From NCBI GenBank assembly GCA_965240325.2, contig OZ251244.1, forward strand, positions 310,001 through 374,000: a stretch of DNA of 64,000 nt. Reading direction: 5' to 3'. Under the pieces are notes generated by a model. The model had not been told where the DNA came from. It saw nothing but the letters and a program-made list of their open reading frames with translations, and did not search any database. The stretch comes from Rebecca billardiae RCC1528. Taxonomy: Eukaryota > Haptophyta. The translations under genes and the position numbers were made by a program. Positions 31,275 through 43,140 of the stretch are shown piece by piece; within the stretch, counting starts at the first letter, position 1, and every line of letters starts with the position of its first letter.

Positions 31275-31697
31275 TCAGAAGTTGGCCAGAGCTTCGGAAT
31301 GTAATGGACATGTGTCCGGCGTGTTGCAGCCGTCCGTGTGACACCTGTGCATACACGTGTGCTTCAAAAGCTCGTCGTCTGACCAGCACCCGGGGGGGTA
31401 TGTCCACTTCCAGGACCAATGCCCGCAGCCGGCGAGGCAAGCGTTCGCGGATGCTTCCTCCCAGTCGCTGTTCGTGTCCGGTCGCCTCGAGTAGGAGAGC
31501 GTGAAGCAGTATGGCTGCTCGAGCGGGCACTCCACCAATTCGAAGCGCTCCCCGTAGCTCGCGGCGTAGCACTTGATGGCAGCGCTTCGTCGAAGGAGGC
31601 AGCTAATGAGGAGCCACGCAAGCACTCGCCATCTCCGGAGAGGTGGCCAAGCGGAGGCCCCCCTCACTATCCGCCCCATCAAGCAGAGCCCCGCCAT
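31275..31697 (-). CDS. Small secreted Cys-rich protein, Ly6/uPAR-like
   Basis: 140 residues from ACCATGG at 31697. An N-terminal region with Arg then VLAWLLISCLL (about 30-42) fits a signal peptide or anchor. The mature part begins IKCY and contains spaced cysteines (VECPLEQPYC, ACLAGC, GCW, CMHRCHTDGCN). The closing pattern C-x3-C-x4-CN and the opening CY are hallmarks of the three-finger (Ly6/uPAR/activin-receptor extracellular) fold, although the count and spacing are not canonical. It would be extracellular or surface-anchored. Function unknown; no neighbouring receptor kinase is seen. A GTG-started extension exists upstream but the ATG has a good context. Confidence 0.5.
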   Translation of the reverse strand: MAGLCLMGRIVRGASAWPPLRRWRVLAWLLISCLLRRSAAIKCYAASYGERFELVECPLEQPYCFTLSYSRRPDTNSDWEEASANACLAGCGHWSWKWTYPPGCWSDDELLKHTCMHRCHTDGCNTPDTCPLHSEALANF

Positions 31698-32353
31698 GGT
31701 GGTGGCGGGCGCCGAGGCGTTTCTTGCAAGACAGTGTGGGCACCGGTCCGGAGTCACGCAGGTCCGGGAAAAAGTCCTGTTTCTGACGACGCTGTCCGGG
31801 AATGGAGATATGCAATCTCCGTTTAAGGCTACAGTTAGTTACGTTTCATCCGTGATGAATATATGCGAAGATTTTATGGCTTTATATATGATATGTGAAA
31901 CGACGTATATATACTTGGTTTGGTGTGGAGTGATGACCGAAGGGTTTTCTGGAATCAGCCTAATTGAAACTTGAACGGGTATGATCCCCATACTCTGAAC
32001 TGACATGTGGAAGTTTAAAGAAAACAACGGTTCCCGATCGCTTGAGCTTCGGCGATATGTCAGTCGTCAGACGATTGCGCAACCTTCTGGCCCAATACCA
32101 CACAATTAGTTGATCGGAACGACGTCGCCCCGTGAGTTCTCGTATCTGACCTCGTCAGAGTGGGTATCACGCGACTTTGTTCATGGAACGTTCAGAAATC
32201 GATCCAAACGCGAATCGGAAGTTTTATCGGCCTTATTCTCACATTCGCGTGCGTGAGCGGCGTAAACTGGGACTGCTCAAAACTTCATTACACTACCCAG
32301 CATCCGCCAACCCGACCTCGCCATGTGCCCGATGCCAACGACAGCCCCGGGCT
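31698..32353. other. Intergenic region before duplicated block
   Basis: Less GC-rich than average (about 31810-32290). No conserved frame. Sequence shared with the second copy fades out upstream of 32354. Confidence 0.5.
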
Positions 32354-33890
32354 GCGCAGGCGCTCTGCAACCGTCCTTCCGACTGCCACTCGCGGCTTGG
32401 CTCCTCGAGTCTGGCATCCCTCCAACGCACATCGCGCAGTACGCGACATGCCTGTGCGACGCAGGTGCGCCACCAGCCGCGAGCGCGCCGTGACGACAGC
32501 GCGCGCGGGCAGAGCGGCCCGGGCACGCGCTCGGGCATGGCTCGGCTCATCTCACTCGCCCACCGCCCTCACGCCATGCCGTGCCACAGGTCTTGACCCG
32601 CGCGTCACGAAACTCCCTCCGCTCTCGCTCGCGCTCGCCGGCATCGCCAACAACGTGCATCGGCAAAAGATTGCGCTCGCGTCGTCGACCTCGCGCCGGC
32701 ACGGCACGCAGCAGGGCGGCATGCCCCTGCACAGTGGTCCCACGTCGCCGATCTCCCTCGACGGCTCGCCCGTCCTGCTCGCCGGCGCGGAGACGATCGA
32801 GGCGTGGACCGGCCGCCGCGCGCCCGTGACGGCGGCCGACCTGCGCAGCCGACCAGGCTTCAACACGTGAGCGCGCGAGCGAGTCGCGCGGGCCGCGCAA
32901 GGCAGCGGGCAGCTCGTTTGGGCAGCCATGCGCACATCCGCACCCCTGCCCCACCGACGCTGACATGCGCCGCCCAATCCTCTCCCCGCGCCGCACGCGC
33001 CGCGCGCCGCGCACACGCCACAGGCTGGCGCTGCCCATCCTCGCAGAGCCCGCGGATGGTGCGGACCGCGAGAACGACCCGTCGGCCTCTGCGGGCACGG
33101 CCAAGCCGCGCAGGAAGAGCAGCAGCTTCGGCGACCAACCCAGCTGGAACCGCTCCGAAGCGCAGGCACGCTGCATCCTGCGTGGCGACCAGCTCATCCC
33201 GCGCGTGAGCGAGCTGCGCCGAGCCGGGCGCGACCCGGCGTGTGTCCGGCTGCCGCAGGACGCGCACTTCTGCACGCGCCGCGCGGGCGTGCGGCTCACG
33301 CCGGGCGCGCACGCGTTCGTGCTCGTGCCGGGCGAGCAGCACCTGCGCATGTCCGCGTCTGCGCTGCCGTTCGGCTCGGCGTGCGGCCACCCGCAGCTGG
33401 CGTGCGAGGGGCGCGTCCTCTTCGCGGGCGAGCTGCTGATAGGCGAGGCGGGCCGGCTGCTGGCCTGGTCCAACGCCTCGGGGACGTACAAGCCGCCGCG
33501 CGAGCTGGCGGCGCAGGTGGACCTCCCGCTCGAGCTGCTCTGGGTCGTCGTGTCGCCGGGCGAGCTGCGCGCCGACTGCGCCGCCACTGCCTCGGCTGCA
33601 CACACCGTGAGCGCGCGCCAGCTCGACGCCCGCTACGGCGTCGGCAACCACCGCCAGCTGCCAAGCGGCTTCGTGCTCGTCAGGGACGTGGCGCGCTGCC
33701 CGCTGCGCGAGGCGGCTCACGCGCGCGACGTTGCGCACGCCGCGCCGGTGCCCTCGTTCTACCACCCGATGGAGCTCCCTGCGAACAACACCAGCGCCAC
33801 GCCTCTGGCGGCGCTTCTCGAGGCGTGCTGCCAGTCGCTCTCGCTGCGGCAGGCGCAGCGGGAGGCCTCGCCAGCGCAGCCTCTGAGCAA
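32354..33890 (+). repeat. 1537-bp segmental duplication, copy A
   Basis: Aligns base for base, with no gaps seen, to 39716-41252 (constant offset 7362). Only scattered substitutions separate the copies. It contains both exons of the unknown gene, but homology stops before that gene's C-terminus. Confidence 0.92.
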
Positions 33891-34164
33891 GCTGCAGGGC
33901 AATGGCTTCGCGCTCGCGAGGCTGTCTGTGACGGGCGGCCGAGGCCTTTGCACTGGCACCGAGCCGGAGCGAGTGGCCCCGGACGGCGCGCTCATCGTGC
34001 GCCCGCCGCCATGGTGCAGCCGCGTACCAACATCATCTTGTCTCGCCGCCAATGCGCACCTCGACCTTGTCGACGACATTCACGTCGACGTTTGCCTGCG
34101 GGGACGACACGACATGATGATCGTCAGCACGCTGCCCAATAAAGTGCAACGACGACGACGCTGA
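32721..34164 (+). CDS. Conserved hypothetical protein, copy A
   Basis: Proposed exons 32721-32866 and 33024-34164, 428 residues; the phase-2 intron (157 bases, GTGAGCGC...GCCACAG) joins ISLDGSPVLLAGAETIEAW...RPGFN to ALPILAEPADGADREN. The second exon shows RCILRGDQLIPRVSELR and GRVLFAGELLIGEAGRLLAWSNASGTYKPP-type sequence (positions 33412-33498). An AGEL...NxSGxYxP signature recurs in uncharacterised bacterial and protist proteins as far as I recall; its function is unknown to me. Earlier in-frame ATGs (for example 32448) are possible. The last about 90 residues lie beyond the duplication and differ from copy B, so they may be unspliced intron or new sequence. Not recognised as an enzyme. Confidence 0.5.
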
Positions 34165-36397
34165 CCATGTCACGCTGGGCGCGGCACTGACTACGCGTGC
34201 CGTTGCCGCCGGCCAGACGGCGTCAGAGCCGCCGTCACGCACTACTCTTCGAACTGATATATATATATATATATAGTACATCGACTACGACCTCACCCTC
34301 ACATCCAAGTGCTCCGGAAGGCGCTCGGCCGCGGCGGCATCTGCCGTCGCCGCCGCGTGCCCCAGGCCGAGGCGGTGCTCCATCCCGCGGCCCCGCTCCC
34401 GTAGGGGGGCAGGGCTGCGGGTGGCGCACTGTCTGACCTGGACGGAGTCGGAAGGCGCGTCGGATCGACGCATTCTATGTCATACTGTGTCTGTTGCACT
34501 CTGAGCCTGACGCTTGTCCGATGCTGCCACGTCGTTAAATATAGTTGATGCCATCGTCGGATGAATATGGGGATATTATTCACAGTGCGCTAACACGGGC
34601 CGAAAGTTGAATGAGAGGCGTCACGATGGCTGCCGACGCGCGCGCTGGCCGACCGTCCTCAAGAGGCCGTGATCGGCGGCGTAGACCGCGCGGCGGACCT
34701 CGCGAGAGAGCCTAGTCCTAGTCTTCAGCGGCGCTGATCAACGCCTTCCTCCTCCTTCGCCTCGAGAGCAGCTCCACATGACACGCGCCGAGACGGCCGC
34801 AAAGCGACTCCGAAGCGACTCTGCGAGCGCGCCGCCGGCTGCTCTGAGCATGCGGAGATGGTCGGCTCTTTCGGGTGCGCGGCATGCGCGCTGGTTTCCC
34901 GACTTTCATGGTCCAGCTCGGCTGCTCGAAACGTGCACGTCTGCTCTCGTGTGCTGGCACGACTCACGCTCTCCAAACTGACCGCTGCTCATATCAGGGC
35001 ATGCTGCCGCAATCTCATCCTCAATCGCATCCCAGCGGCACCCGGGCACAGACGCAGGTGCACATCGACCTGGAGTGGCTGTCGTCGTCGCCACTACCTC
35101 TCGGCTGGCGCTCAGCACCAAGGTGCCGCGTAAATGAACACGCGCGCGACGGCTTTCTGACCACGGCCCGTGTTGTGCAGGTCGTGGTCACATGTGAGCG
35201 CGGCGCTGCGGAGACGGGGCGGGGTCTCGCGCGCCAGTGGCGCTGGCAGCGTGTCACGCGGGCCCACCACCACGCCACGCCGCAGATCGCATCGCGCCGC
35301 GCCGTGCTGCGCTGCTCGCGCTGCCGTCAGCCAGGTCGGAGTTCGCGGTCGGTCGTCCGATGACGTCACTGTCAGCGGCTCCCGCCAGCCGTCGTCGCAC
35401 CCGGCGGCCCGAGCTCAGCTGAGAGTGAGGCAGCGCGTCTACGAAGAGGCGATGCGCAACTACAGCAGCATGCAATCGGCGTGCCAGCCAGCCGTCCGCC
35501 GACGCGACGCGAGCTGACTGCTGGCCGTCGGGTCGACGCGCGGGCACGCTGCCCGCGTCGCTGGAAGTGGAATCCTGCTGCGTGCGCACAGGTTTGGTCC
35601 GCGGTCGGCCAGTCATCAAATTTTATTAGCGCAGCAGGCGAGCAGGTCGCATGACGACAACTGCTACTCCTATACGCGCAAGCTACGACCGGGCTATAGC
35701 CATAGGCGCCGCGCTACTCTGCGCGAGTCTCAGCTGCGCCTGGTACGGACGTACCGGGATACTACGGTGCAGTCAGCGGGTCAGCCGATGACACGGTCAC
35801 TCGGGGCGCGGTCGGGGCGCCGCCGCAAAGTCAGCACAGTGGTGATGCGCCGAAAACGTGCAAGCGCGCCACGAGGAGACCCCAGACAATCACGCCGGCC
35901 ACTCGTCGTGCGTCTTTCGGCGCCTGCTCCACTCAGCCCTCGAGTCAAGCTCAGGTGCCCCTGTGGAGGCAACCCGAGCGCCCAGATGCGCTCCTCGGGA
36001 ATCGGCAGCGCGCGCGTACGCGTGCAGATCTCCTCCCCCGTCTTGAGCGCATGGGGGCCGGACGATACGACTGGATGGCAAGAACGCGTGCTTCTGGCAC
36101 CTTCGGTGTGCAACGCAGGGTGTTCGTGCATCAGCTGCGCCCAGTAAGCCACTCGCATGCCAGCTGGGATGCTCGGGCTCATCGCCAGCCACACTGCTCG
36201 AGTGCCCGTCGTGTGCCGTATGCTCAGCAGCAAAGCCGACGGGGCACACCTGATGCAGCGTATTCTGACACTGCGCGTGTAGTGAGCTCGTACGCCAGCC
36301 CACTGCCTGCGCAGCCCGCTTGATCCCGATGATCGAGCCAACACGTGCCATCCCATGCGCCTGCGCGAGCGCGGCAGCGGCGCGCCCGCAAATGGAA
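34165..36397. other. 2.2-kb interval without a convincing gene
   Basis: A short TA microsatellite lies at 34256-34275. The minus frame around 35890-36350 has some protein-like stretches (for example MRVAYWAQLMHEHPALHTEGA at about 36090-36150) but no family I recognise and no supporting splice structure. Otherwise nothing seen. Confidence 0.45.
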
Positions 36398-37098
36398 GGG
36401 GGTGCAGCTCGTGAATGGTGGAACGCAGCTGTGATGCACTTGGTCATGCGTGTACACCGAACAATTTCAGCCACGTAACTTTCTGCGATTCCCTCCTAGA
36501 CCCCGCTGTCAGCCGCCGTGTGGCGCGGCGCGCGCGAGGTGCGGGCGCAGGCTGCCGAGCACCCGGCACGCGCACTCCGGTCAGAGGCGGACGGAGGCGG
36601 CCGCGATGGGAGGCATGACCCGCCAGCCCGAACGAGCGTAGGTGATGCAGAACTCAGCCGCCCCCTGTTCTGGCGCACGCCATGCGGCTGGCGTCTCTGC
36701 GCGCGCATGTTCGCGTGCGGATTTCAGATGTTCCTGCTCGCAAAGCGTCCGCGGGGAGCCCGCGAGTTGAGGGGGGGTGCAGCTCGTCAACGGCGAAACG
36801 CAGCTGTGCTACCTTTGATGATGCGTGTCCACCGAACAATTTCAGCCACGTAACTTTCTGCGATTCCCTCCTAGACCCCCCTGTCAGCCGCGGTGTGGCG
36901 CGGCGCGCGGGAGGCAATGTCGCAGACTGCTGGCGCACCTGCACGCGCACTCTGGTCAAAGGCGGACGGAGGCGGCCGCGATGGGAGGCATGACCCGCGA
37001 GCCCGAACGAGCGTAGGCGATGCAGAACTCAGCCGCCCCCCGTCTTGGCGCACGCCATGCGGCTGGCGTCGCTGCGCGCGCGTGTTCGCGCGCGGATG
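36398..37098 (+). repeat. Two direct repeats of about 325 bp, period about 376 bp
   Basis: Unit 1 (36398-36721) and unit 2 (36774-37098) share long identical stretches, including ACCGAACAATTTCAGCCACG and GCGGACGGAGGCGGCCGCGA, with about 50 unrelated bases between them. Moderate divergence indicates an older tandem duplication. No gene is evident in either unit. Confidence 0.85.
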
Positions 37099-37211
37099 GC
37101 TGCGCCAGCGATGGCGGCCGGCCTCCGCGAAAACGTCCCTGATCGCGGAATCGGCCGATTCTGCCAATTCAACTTTCGGTGGCGGTTAGCGCACTGTGTT
37201 CTGAACTGCCG

Positions 37212-38213
37212 TATCCCCTTACCGCAGTTCACTTTGCTTCGTATGGAAGCAAAGTTGACGGCGTCCGCTGAGGGCGCCCTGCGGCCAGTCAGGGCGCCTT
37301 TGGGCGCTGAACGCCGCATGACACTGTGCAGGCATGGTCTAGCTACCCTCAGACAGCCGCCAGACTGGTCCCTCCAGCTACAATGCCTCCACGATGGCAT
37401 CCCGCGGCAGCGCGCCGAGCTGCCGTACGGGCGTGTCGTGCCCGCCAGGCTGGCTGTGTGCCCGCGACACCCGGCTGCACGCCTTGCAGCTGCTTCAGGC
37501 AGGTAGGCGATCGGTCGAGATGGCTGTAGGCGGTGTACGTACTGCACGCGCTGGTCTGCGCGCGTTCACATGACTCGTCGCGCTGAACAGTCACTCACCT
37601 GCCAGTCGCGCGTGACACGCTTGGCGGCTTGCCGCACGCAGCAGCCGCAGGCCGCGCGCGCGGCGTGATTGCCGAGTGCAAGTCAGCCAGGAGCTCGGCG
37701 GGATGGGCGGTCATGTTTCTTCGTCTGTTTCGGTGTCGATCACATGCGCGACGCGCGCGCCCCGCTGCGCAAGTACACCCTCCTCATTGCCGACGTCACA
37801 CAGGAAGCCGCATGATGGATCTCGAGCTCGGAGAGCAGCGTCCGAGCACCACAGGCACTGACTGGCAGCCCGAGAGCCGACCGGCGGGTGACGTCCTTCA
37901 CCCCGCCTGATGCGGTACCGCGTGCGGCACCATACCGCAGCGATACGAGCACCTCAGAGGCGAACTGAGCACCCCTCAAAACTTTGCTTCTGGGCGTGCT
38001 CGAACACTCGTTTGGCACTCCGTTTGGACGCCGTGGCACCGGAGAAGGGGGAGGGCGGCGGCGATGAGGCTCGGGTGGCCCACGAACATGCTCACAAAGA
38101 TGCCTCTCAGCCATCGCGCGCCCTCTCGCGGCGTCCACCTGCCCGCCGAGCACGCACCCGCGGGGGCGAACCCATCTTTGCTTCGTATAGAAGCAACCTG
38201 CGGTAAGGGGATA
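37212..38213. mobile_element. Candidate 1.0-kb TIR element with TA target site
   Basis: The left end reads TA-TCCCCTTACCGCAG (37212-37227) and the right end CTGCGGTAAGGGGA-TA (38198-38213), a perfect 14-base inverted repeat flanked by TA on both sides. Just inside each end lies a second related inverted segment built on CTTTGCTTCGTAT and its complement GAAGCAAAG. TA duplication and short TIRs fit Tc1/mariner-type or similar non-autonomous elements (MITEs). No transposase is recognisable inside. Confidence 0.65.
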
Positions 38214-39715
38214 GTCTCAGTCCAATCATATATCTAGGCAATTATTTAATTGAATGGCATTATCTGATCACTATATCAGCGAATAATCAGCTAAAAGTCA
38301 GGTATAATCAGCGCAGCCGAGCACTTTTATTGCGGTCCGTGACTGACACTGTGACTGTCACTAGCCCTAGGACAGGCAATTGGACCGACAAACAGTCGTA
38401 TATATACAAGTATACATTATTCGTCATTGACCATTAGTAATCGGTACAATTTACTAAGAATAAGAGACGCACACAGCTCAGGCAGGCGAGATCTACGTCG
38501 CGCCGGTTACTAGTATTACGCGGTAGTCGCGGACGACCGCCCGGGCGAGCGCGCGGTATACCGTACTTGCCGCGGTACTGCGGGCTGCGGCAGGCCGGCA
38601 GGTGGTCCGCCCGCCGCCGTCTAACTGAAACTCTATGCAGCGCGCGGGTCACGGACGGGCGGTCCGATATGGACTGACAAATATATTTAGTAAAAAGGGC
38701 CGCGCGATTCAGGTGCTGCAGCTTTTAGCAGGGCGCGGCGCGGCCTCATCGAGTTTCGGAGTTAGCTGCAGCACCACTCGCGCGGCCCTGTTCTGGATCA
38801 GTACCACACATCCTACTAAGTACTAAGATCACTAAGTACTACTCAGTACTACCGGACCGAGGCTGCGGTGGCGCTACGCAGAGCCGCCCCGGCCCCGGGC
38901 CCGGGGCTGGCGCCTCGGGCGCCGTCACTCGCCGAGCGGCCAGGACTCAGGAGCGCGGGCGCTGTCAGAATCAGAATTCGCCCTTCACGGTGCCGGGAAC
39001 TTGAGCCCGGTTTGCGCCGGCGCGGCAAGAACGACGATGGGCGTAGACGTGGCCCGCGATGGCGGGACGTGCGGGCGGGTACCAAGGCAGTCGGCGGTGG
39101 TCCGTGTAGCCGACCAGCTGAAGTTCGGCACCGCGGCTCGTCCGATACTTCCTCGCGATCACTTCGACTTACGAGTTACCGGACCTTTAAGATCTGCCTT
39201 GTGCCTTCGTCGGTGAGAAGAATATTTTATAATTGTGGAACCAGCTCATGCATGCCGTTATGAGGAAGGAGATCCTTGCGGTTGGGCACGTCGCCTGCAT
39301 TCAAGTATTCAACGACCAGCTTGGGCAGGTGTTAGAAACGTCTTTACATATTACGACGTTCGTCAGGAACATTTGACTAATTTTTTATGCCGGTGGAACT
39401 TTTAAGCACTTACATGCGCTCTCGAAAAATATGGTCGAGGACTCGAGATTTGTTGGGTGATGTCGATCTTCGTGGATTGTTGGCAGTTGGCCAGTTGCAA
39501 GGAATCGATTCGTTTTTAATGGGCACGCGATGCAGCCAGATGTAGTGATATACGGTTCATAGATGGTTCGTACGAAGAGTTAAAATAGTTTGGTTCCGAT
39601 CCAATCGTCGCAAATTCTTCCAACGTCATCACTCCACCCACACTTCTACGCCCTCGCCGTGTGCTACACTTCTACGCCCTCGCCGTGTGCTAGATGGCGG
39701 CCACAACCTCAGGCT
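38214..39715. other. Intergenic interval with small fold-back repeat
   Basis: 38214-38460 is AT-richer than its surroundings. 38444-38491 repeats 27364-27420 imperfectly. A small inverted repeat lies at 38696-38789. 39200-39640 is again AT-richer. No conserved protein frame. Confidence 0.5.
38696..38789. repeat. Short imperfect inverted repeat
   Basis: AGGGCCGCGCG...GTGCTGCAGCT (38696-38723) is matched in reverse complement at 38764-38789 with a 2-base length difference. It would form a hairpin with a loop of about 40 bases; it could be a tiny MITE remnant or an RNA hairpin. Confidence 0.7.
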
Positions 39716-41252
39716 GCGCAGGCGCTCTGCTACCTTCCCTCCGACTGCCACTCGCGGCTTGGCTCCTCGAGTCTGGCATCCCTCCAACGCATATCGCGCA
39801 GTACACGACATGCCTGTGCGACGCAGGTGCGCCACCAGCCGCGAGCGCGCCGTGACGACAGCGCGCGCGGGCAGAGCGGCCCGGGCACGCGCTCGGGCAT
39901 GGCTCGGCTCATCTCACTCGCCCACCGCCCCCACGCCATGCCGTGCCACAGGTTTTGACCCGCGCGTCGCGAAACTCCCTCCGCTCTCGCTCGCGCTCGC
40001 CGGCATCGCCAACAGCGTGCATCGGCAAAAGATTGCGCTCGCGTCGTCGACCTCGCGCCGGCACGGCACGCAGCAGGGCGGCATGCCCCTGCACAGTGGT
40101 CCCACGCCACCGATCTCCCTCGACGGCTCGCCCGTCCTGCTCGCCGGCGCGGAGACGATCGAGGCGTGGACCGGCCGCCGCGCGCCCGTGACGGCGGCCG
40201 ACCTGCGCAGCCGACCAGGCTTCAACACGTGAGCGCGCGAGCGAGTCGCGCGGGCCGCGCAAGGCAGCGGGCAGCTCGTTTGGGCAGCCATGCGCACATC
40301 CGCACCCCTGCCCCACCGACGCTGACATGCGCCGCCAACTCCTCTCCCCGCGCGGCACGCGCCGTGCGCCGCGCACGCGCCACAGGCTGGCGCTGCCCAT
40401 CCTCGCAGAGCCCGCGGATGGTGCGGACCGCGAGAACGACCCGTCGGACTCTGCGGGCACGGCCAAGCCGCGCAGGAAGAGCAGCAGCTTCGGCGACCAA
40501 CCCAGCTGGAACGGCTCCGAAGCGCAGACGCGCTGCATCCTGCGTGGCGACCAGCTCATCCCGCGCGTGAGCAAGCTGCGCCGAGCCGGGCGCGACCCGG
40601 CGTGTGTCCGGCTGCCGCAGGACGCGCACTTCTGCACGCGCCGCGCGGGCGTGCGGCTCACGCCGGGCGCGCACGCGTTCGTGCTCGTGCCGGGCGAGCA
40701 GCTCCTGCGCATGTCCGCGTCTGCGCTGCCGTTCGGCTCGGCGTGCGGCCACCCGCAGCTGGCGTGCGAGGGGCGCGTCCTCTTCGCGGGCGAGCTGCTG
40801 ATAGGCGAGGCGGGCCGGCTGCTGGCCTGGTCCAACGCCTCGGGGACGTACAAGCCGCCGCGCGAGCTGGCGGCGCAGGTGGACCTCCCGCTTGAGCTGC
40901 TCTGGGTCGTCGTGTCGCCGGGCGAGCTGCGCGCCGACTGCGCCGCCACTGCCTCGGCTGCACACACCGTGAGCGCGCGCCAGCTCGACGCCCGCTACGG
41001 CGTCGGCAACCACCGCCAGCTGCCAAGCGGCTTCGTGCTCGTCAGGGACGTGGCGCGCTGCCCGCTGCGCGAGGCGGCTCACGCGCGCGACGTTGCGCAC
41101 GCCGCGCTGGTGCCCTCGTTCTACCACCCGATGGAGCTCCCTGCGAACAACACCAGCGCCACGCCTCTGGCGGCGCTTCTCGAGGCGTGCTGCCAGTCGC
41201 TCTCGCTGCGGCAGGCGCAGCGGGAGGCTTCGCACGCGCAGCCTCTGAGCAA
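39716..41252 (+). repeat. 1537-bp segmental duplication, copy B
   Basis: Second copy of 32354-33890. Substitutions between the copies are concentrated in the last 60 bases of the proposed intron and at scattered codon positions in the exons. Confidence 0.92.
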
Positions 41253-41319
41253 TAGGCTACAGGTCTGCGCGGATCAACGTGTCAGTGTGATCTGTCTGTT
41301 ATTCTTCCATGCTGTGTGA
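40083..41319 (+). CDS. Conserved hypothetical protein, copy B
   Basis: Same two-exon model as copy A: 40083-40228 and 40386-41319, 359 residues. The body is nearly identical to copy A. Exon differences from copy A are mostly amino-acid changing: Ser to Pro, Ala to Asp, Arg to Gly, Ala to Thr, Glu to Lys, His to Leu, Pro to Leu and Pro to His, against two or three silent ones. The duplication ends at 41252, after which this copy has a short unrelated tail (RLQVCADQRVSVI...) and stops at 41317-41319. Either the 3' end was lost on copying or each copy acquired a new end. Function unknown. Confidence 0.5.
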
Positions 41320-43140
41320 GTGTGTTGAGACGATAGCACCCGCGCGGTACTTACTGATGCTGACTGACTGCGTCCGAGTCCGATCCAGATAGTCCGGCGG
41401 GCAGCGCTACCAGTGGGCGTGATGCCGGGGGTCGGACCGGCGCGGTGCCAGTGAGTGACGAGCAGTACTGCTGGCGATTAACTACTCGGTGATGCCGCCA
41501 GCCTGCTCAGATATTGCCTCATCAGTGGCCCCTCAGAATGAGAAGGATGCGGACGCAGGCCCGCCGGGACTCCCGCCCGGGGAGTAGCCTGGTACTATGT
41601 GCGAATCAAGGCCTATATGGCCGGCCATGACCGATGATATTGGCCGCTAGGCGGCCATGGCCGATGGTTAGCGGTCGACCATCCATCTCTGGCCGATGGG
41701 TATTGGCCGATGGCCGTCTGGCGGCCGGACCGCCGTACTCGTAGGCCGCGCCGGACCGGGCACGGCCACGGCGCCGGCGCGTGATGGCCGCGTGAGCACG
41801 CCGCGCGGGCTGCAGCACTGTCCGACTCTGCACGGTCGTAGTTCGAGAGGGCGGCCCCGGGGCTCGGCCGACCCAACTGGTGGACTTGTTGAGCCCCAGT
41901 GGCGGTCTCGACCGAGCTTGGCAGGTGTGTGTGTGTGCCTGTGTGTGTTAATCTGATATACTATATATCAGTTACAGGCGACTATGTCTATTGCGATGTA
42001 TTTGCCGATTCTGCGCGCCGGCCCGGCGAGTGAAGGACGCGAGGTGCAGCAGGTGGCGAGCCCGGCGAGACTCCGAGGGCGAGTCAGCGGCCGCACCCGC
42101 GCCCGCGACCGCGCCCACGCCCGCGTCCACGACCCCTACTTCTCGGCCACGGCTCGCGCTTGCACTGCCAGCAGCGCTGCGGCATCGTCTCACGCAGACC
42201 ACGTCTGCCGACGCGGCGACTGCGGCAGCCTCGCGGCGAGCGGACGAGCGGTGGCTGCCGCAGCACAGTAGTCGGCTGCAAGCAGCTTCTGCGACGAGAT
42301 CATGCCCAGACAGAGTCAAGCCGACCTCGTTGGGGTACCATACGTTCTGCCCGAGTGGTGAATAATCTTTTGCCGAAAAAGAAAAAGGGATGAATGAATG
42401 TATATGATGTATTCATTTATTCGTCATTTATTCGTCGTAGTCGGCCACTGGCCGATGAACGGGCAAAAGTGGGCATCCTGTGGCCGACGGGTTGGCCGAC
42501 GCCCGGCGAGGCTTGATTCGCACACAGGCCTGGTATACGGACGACCCCGGGCGGGCGCCGCCGCGTTGCCGGGCGTCGCGGGCGCGCGGTGGCGCGGACC
42601 GCCGGCGGCGTGGCGTGGGGCGCGTGCGCGTCCGTGGCTTATATTCAGCGACGATTATATTATTAGAGTTCAATTCGACGGACGAGCGTCACGAGCGGCC
42701 CGCCCGCCGCGCCGCATCGGCGCCGCGTGAGGCAGTGCGCGGCATGTCGGCGGCCGCAGGCCCGCAGCGCACTGCATGTACGCATCGATCGGCATCATCA
42801 TCGGTCATCAGGCGATTTAGGCTTACTCCGCTTAGCGATTACACTGCAGGCACCGCGCGTTCACACGGTTGGCACTATACCTCACTGTAGGGGGGCCAAA
42901 TCGCCCATTTAATAAAAAAATCCAAGCCGCGGCGCATTTTCGCTCCTCCCTCGGCCTTTTAGGGTGGCGCGGAGCCTTTTTCTCGGACCTCGCTCGAAAA
43001 TCGAGCTCCGACGCGTTCGGGCGCTCAGAGCTCGGTTCCGCTCGAGCACGAGCGGCCGGAGGCAGTGGACCGCAGCGCGCTCGCGACCTATTATACGCCG
43101 AGATGGTCTCGGGAGCGCGCGCGCGTGACGCTGGTGGGCG
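41320..43140. other. Intergenic interval
   Basis: 41610-41730 contains many GGCCGATGG-type words on both strands. 41925-41950 is a short TG repeat. 42360-42430 is AT-richer. No protein-like frame found. Confidence 0.5.

Noticed and set aside
38972-38985. CAGAATTCGCCCTT, the same as a common TA-cloning vector junction
   Set aside because: It is only 14 bases, no further vector sequence follows on either side, and the surrounding composition is normal for the window; chance is the simpler explanation.
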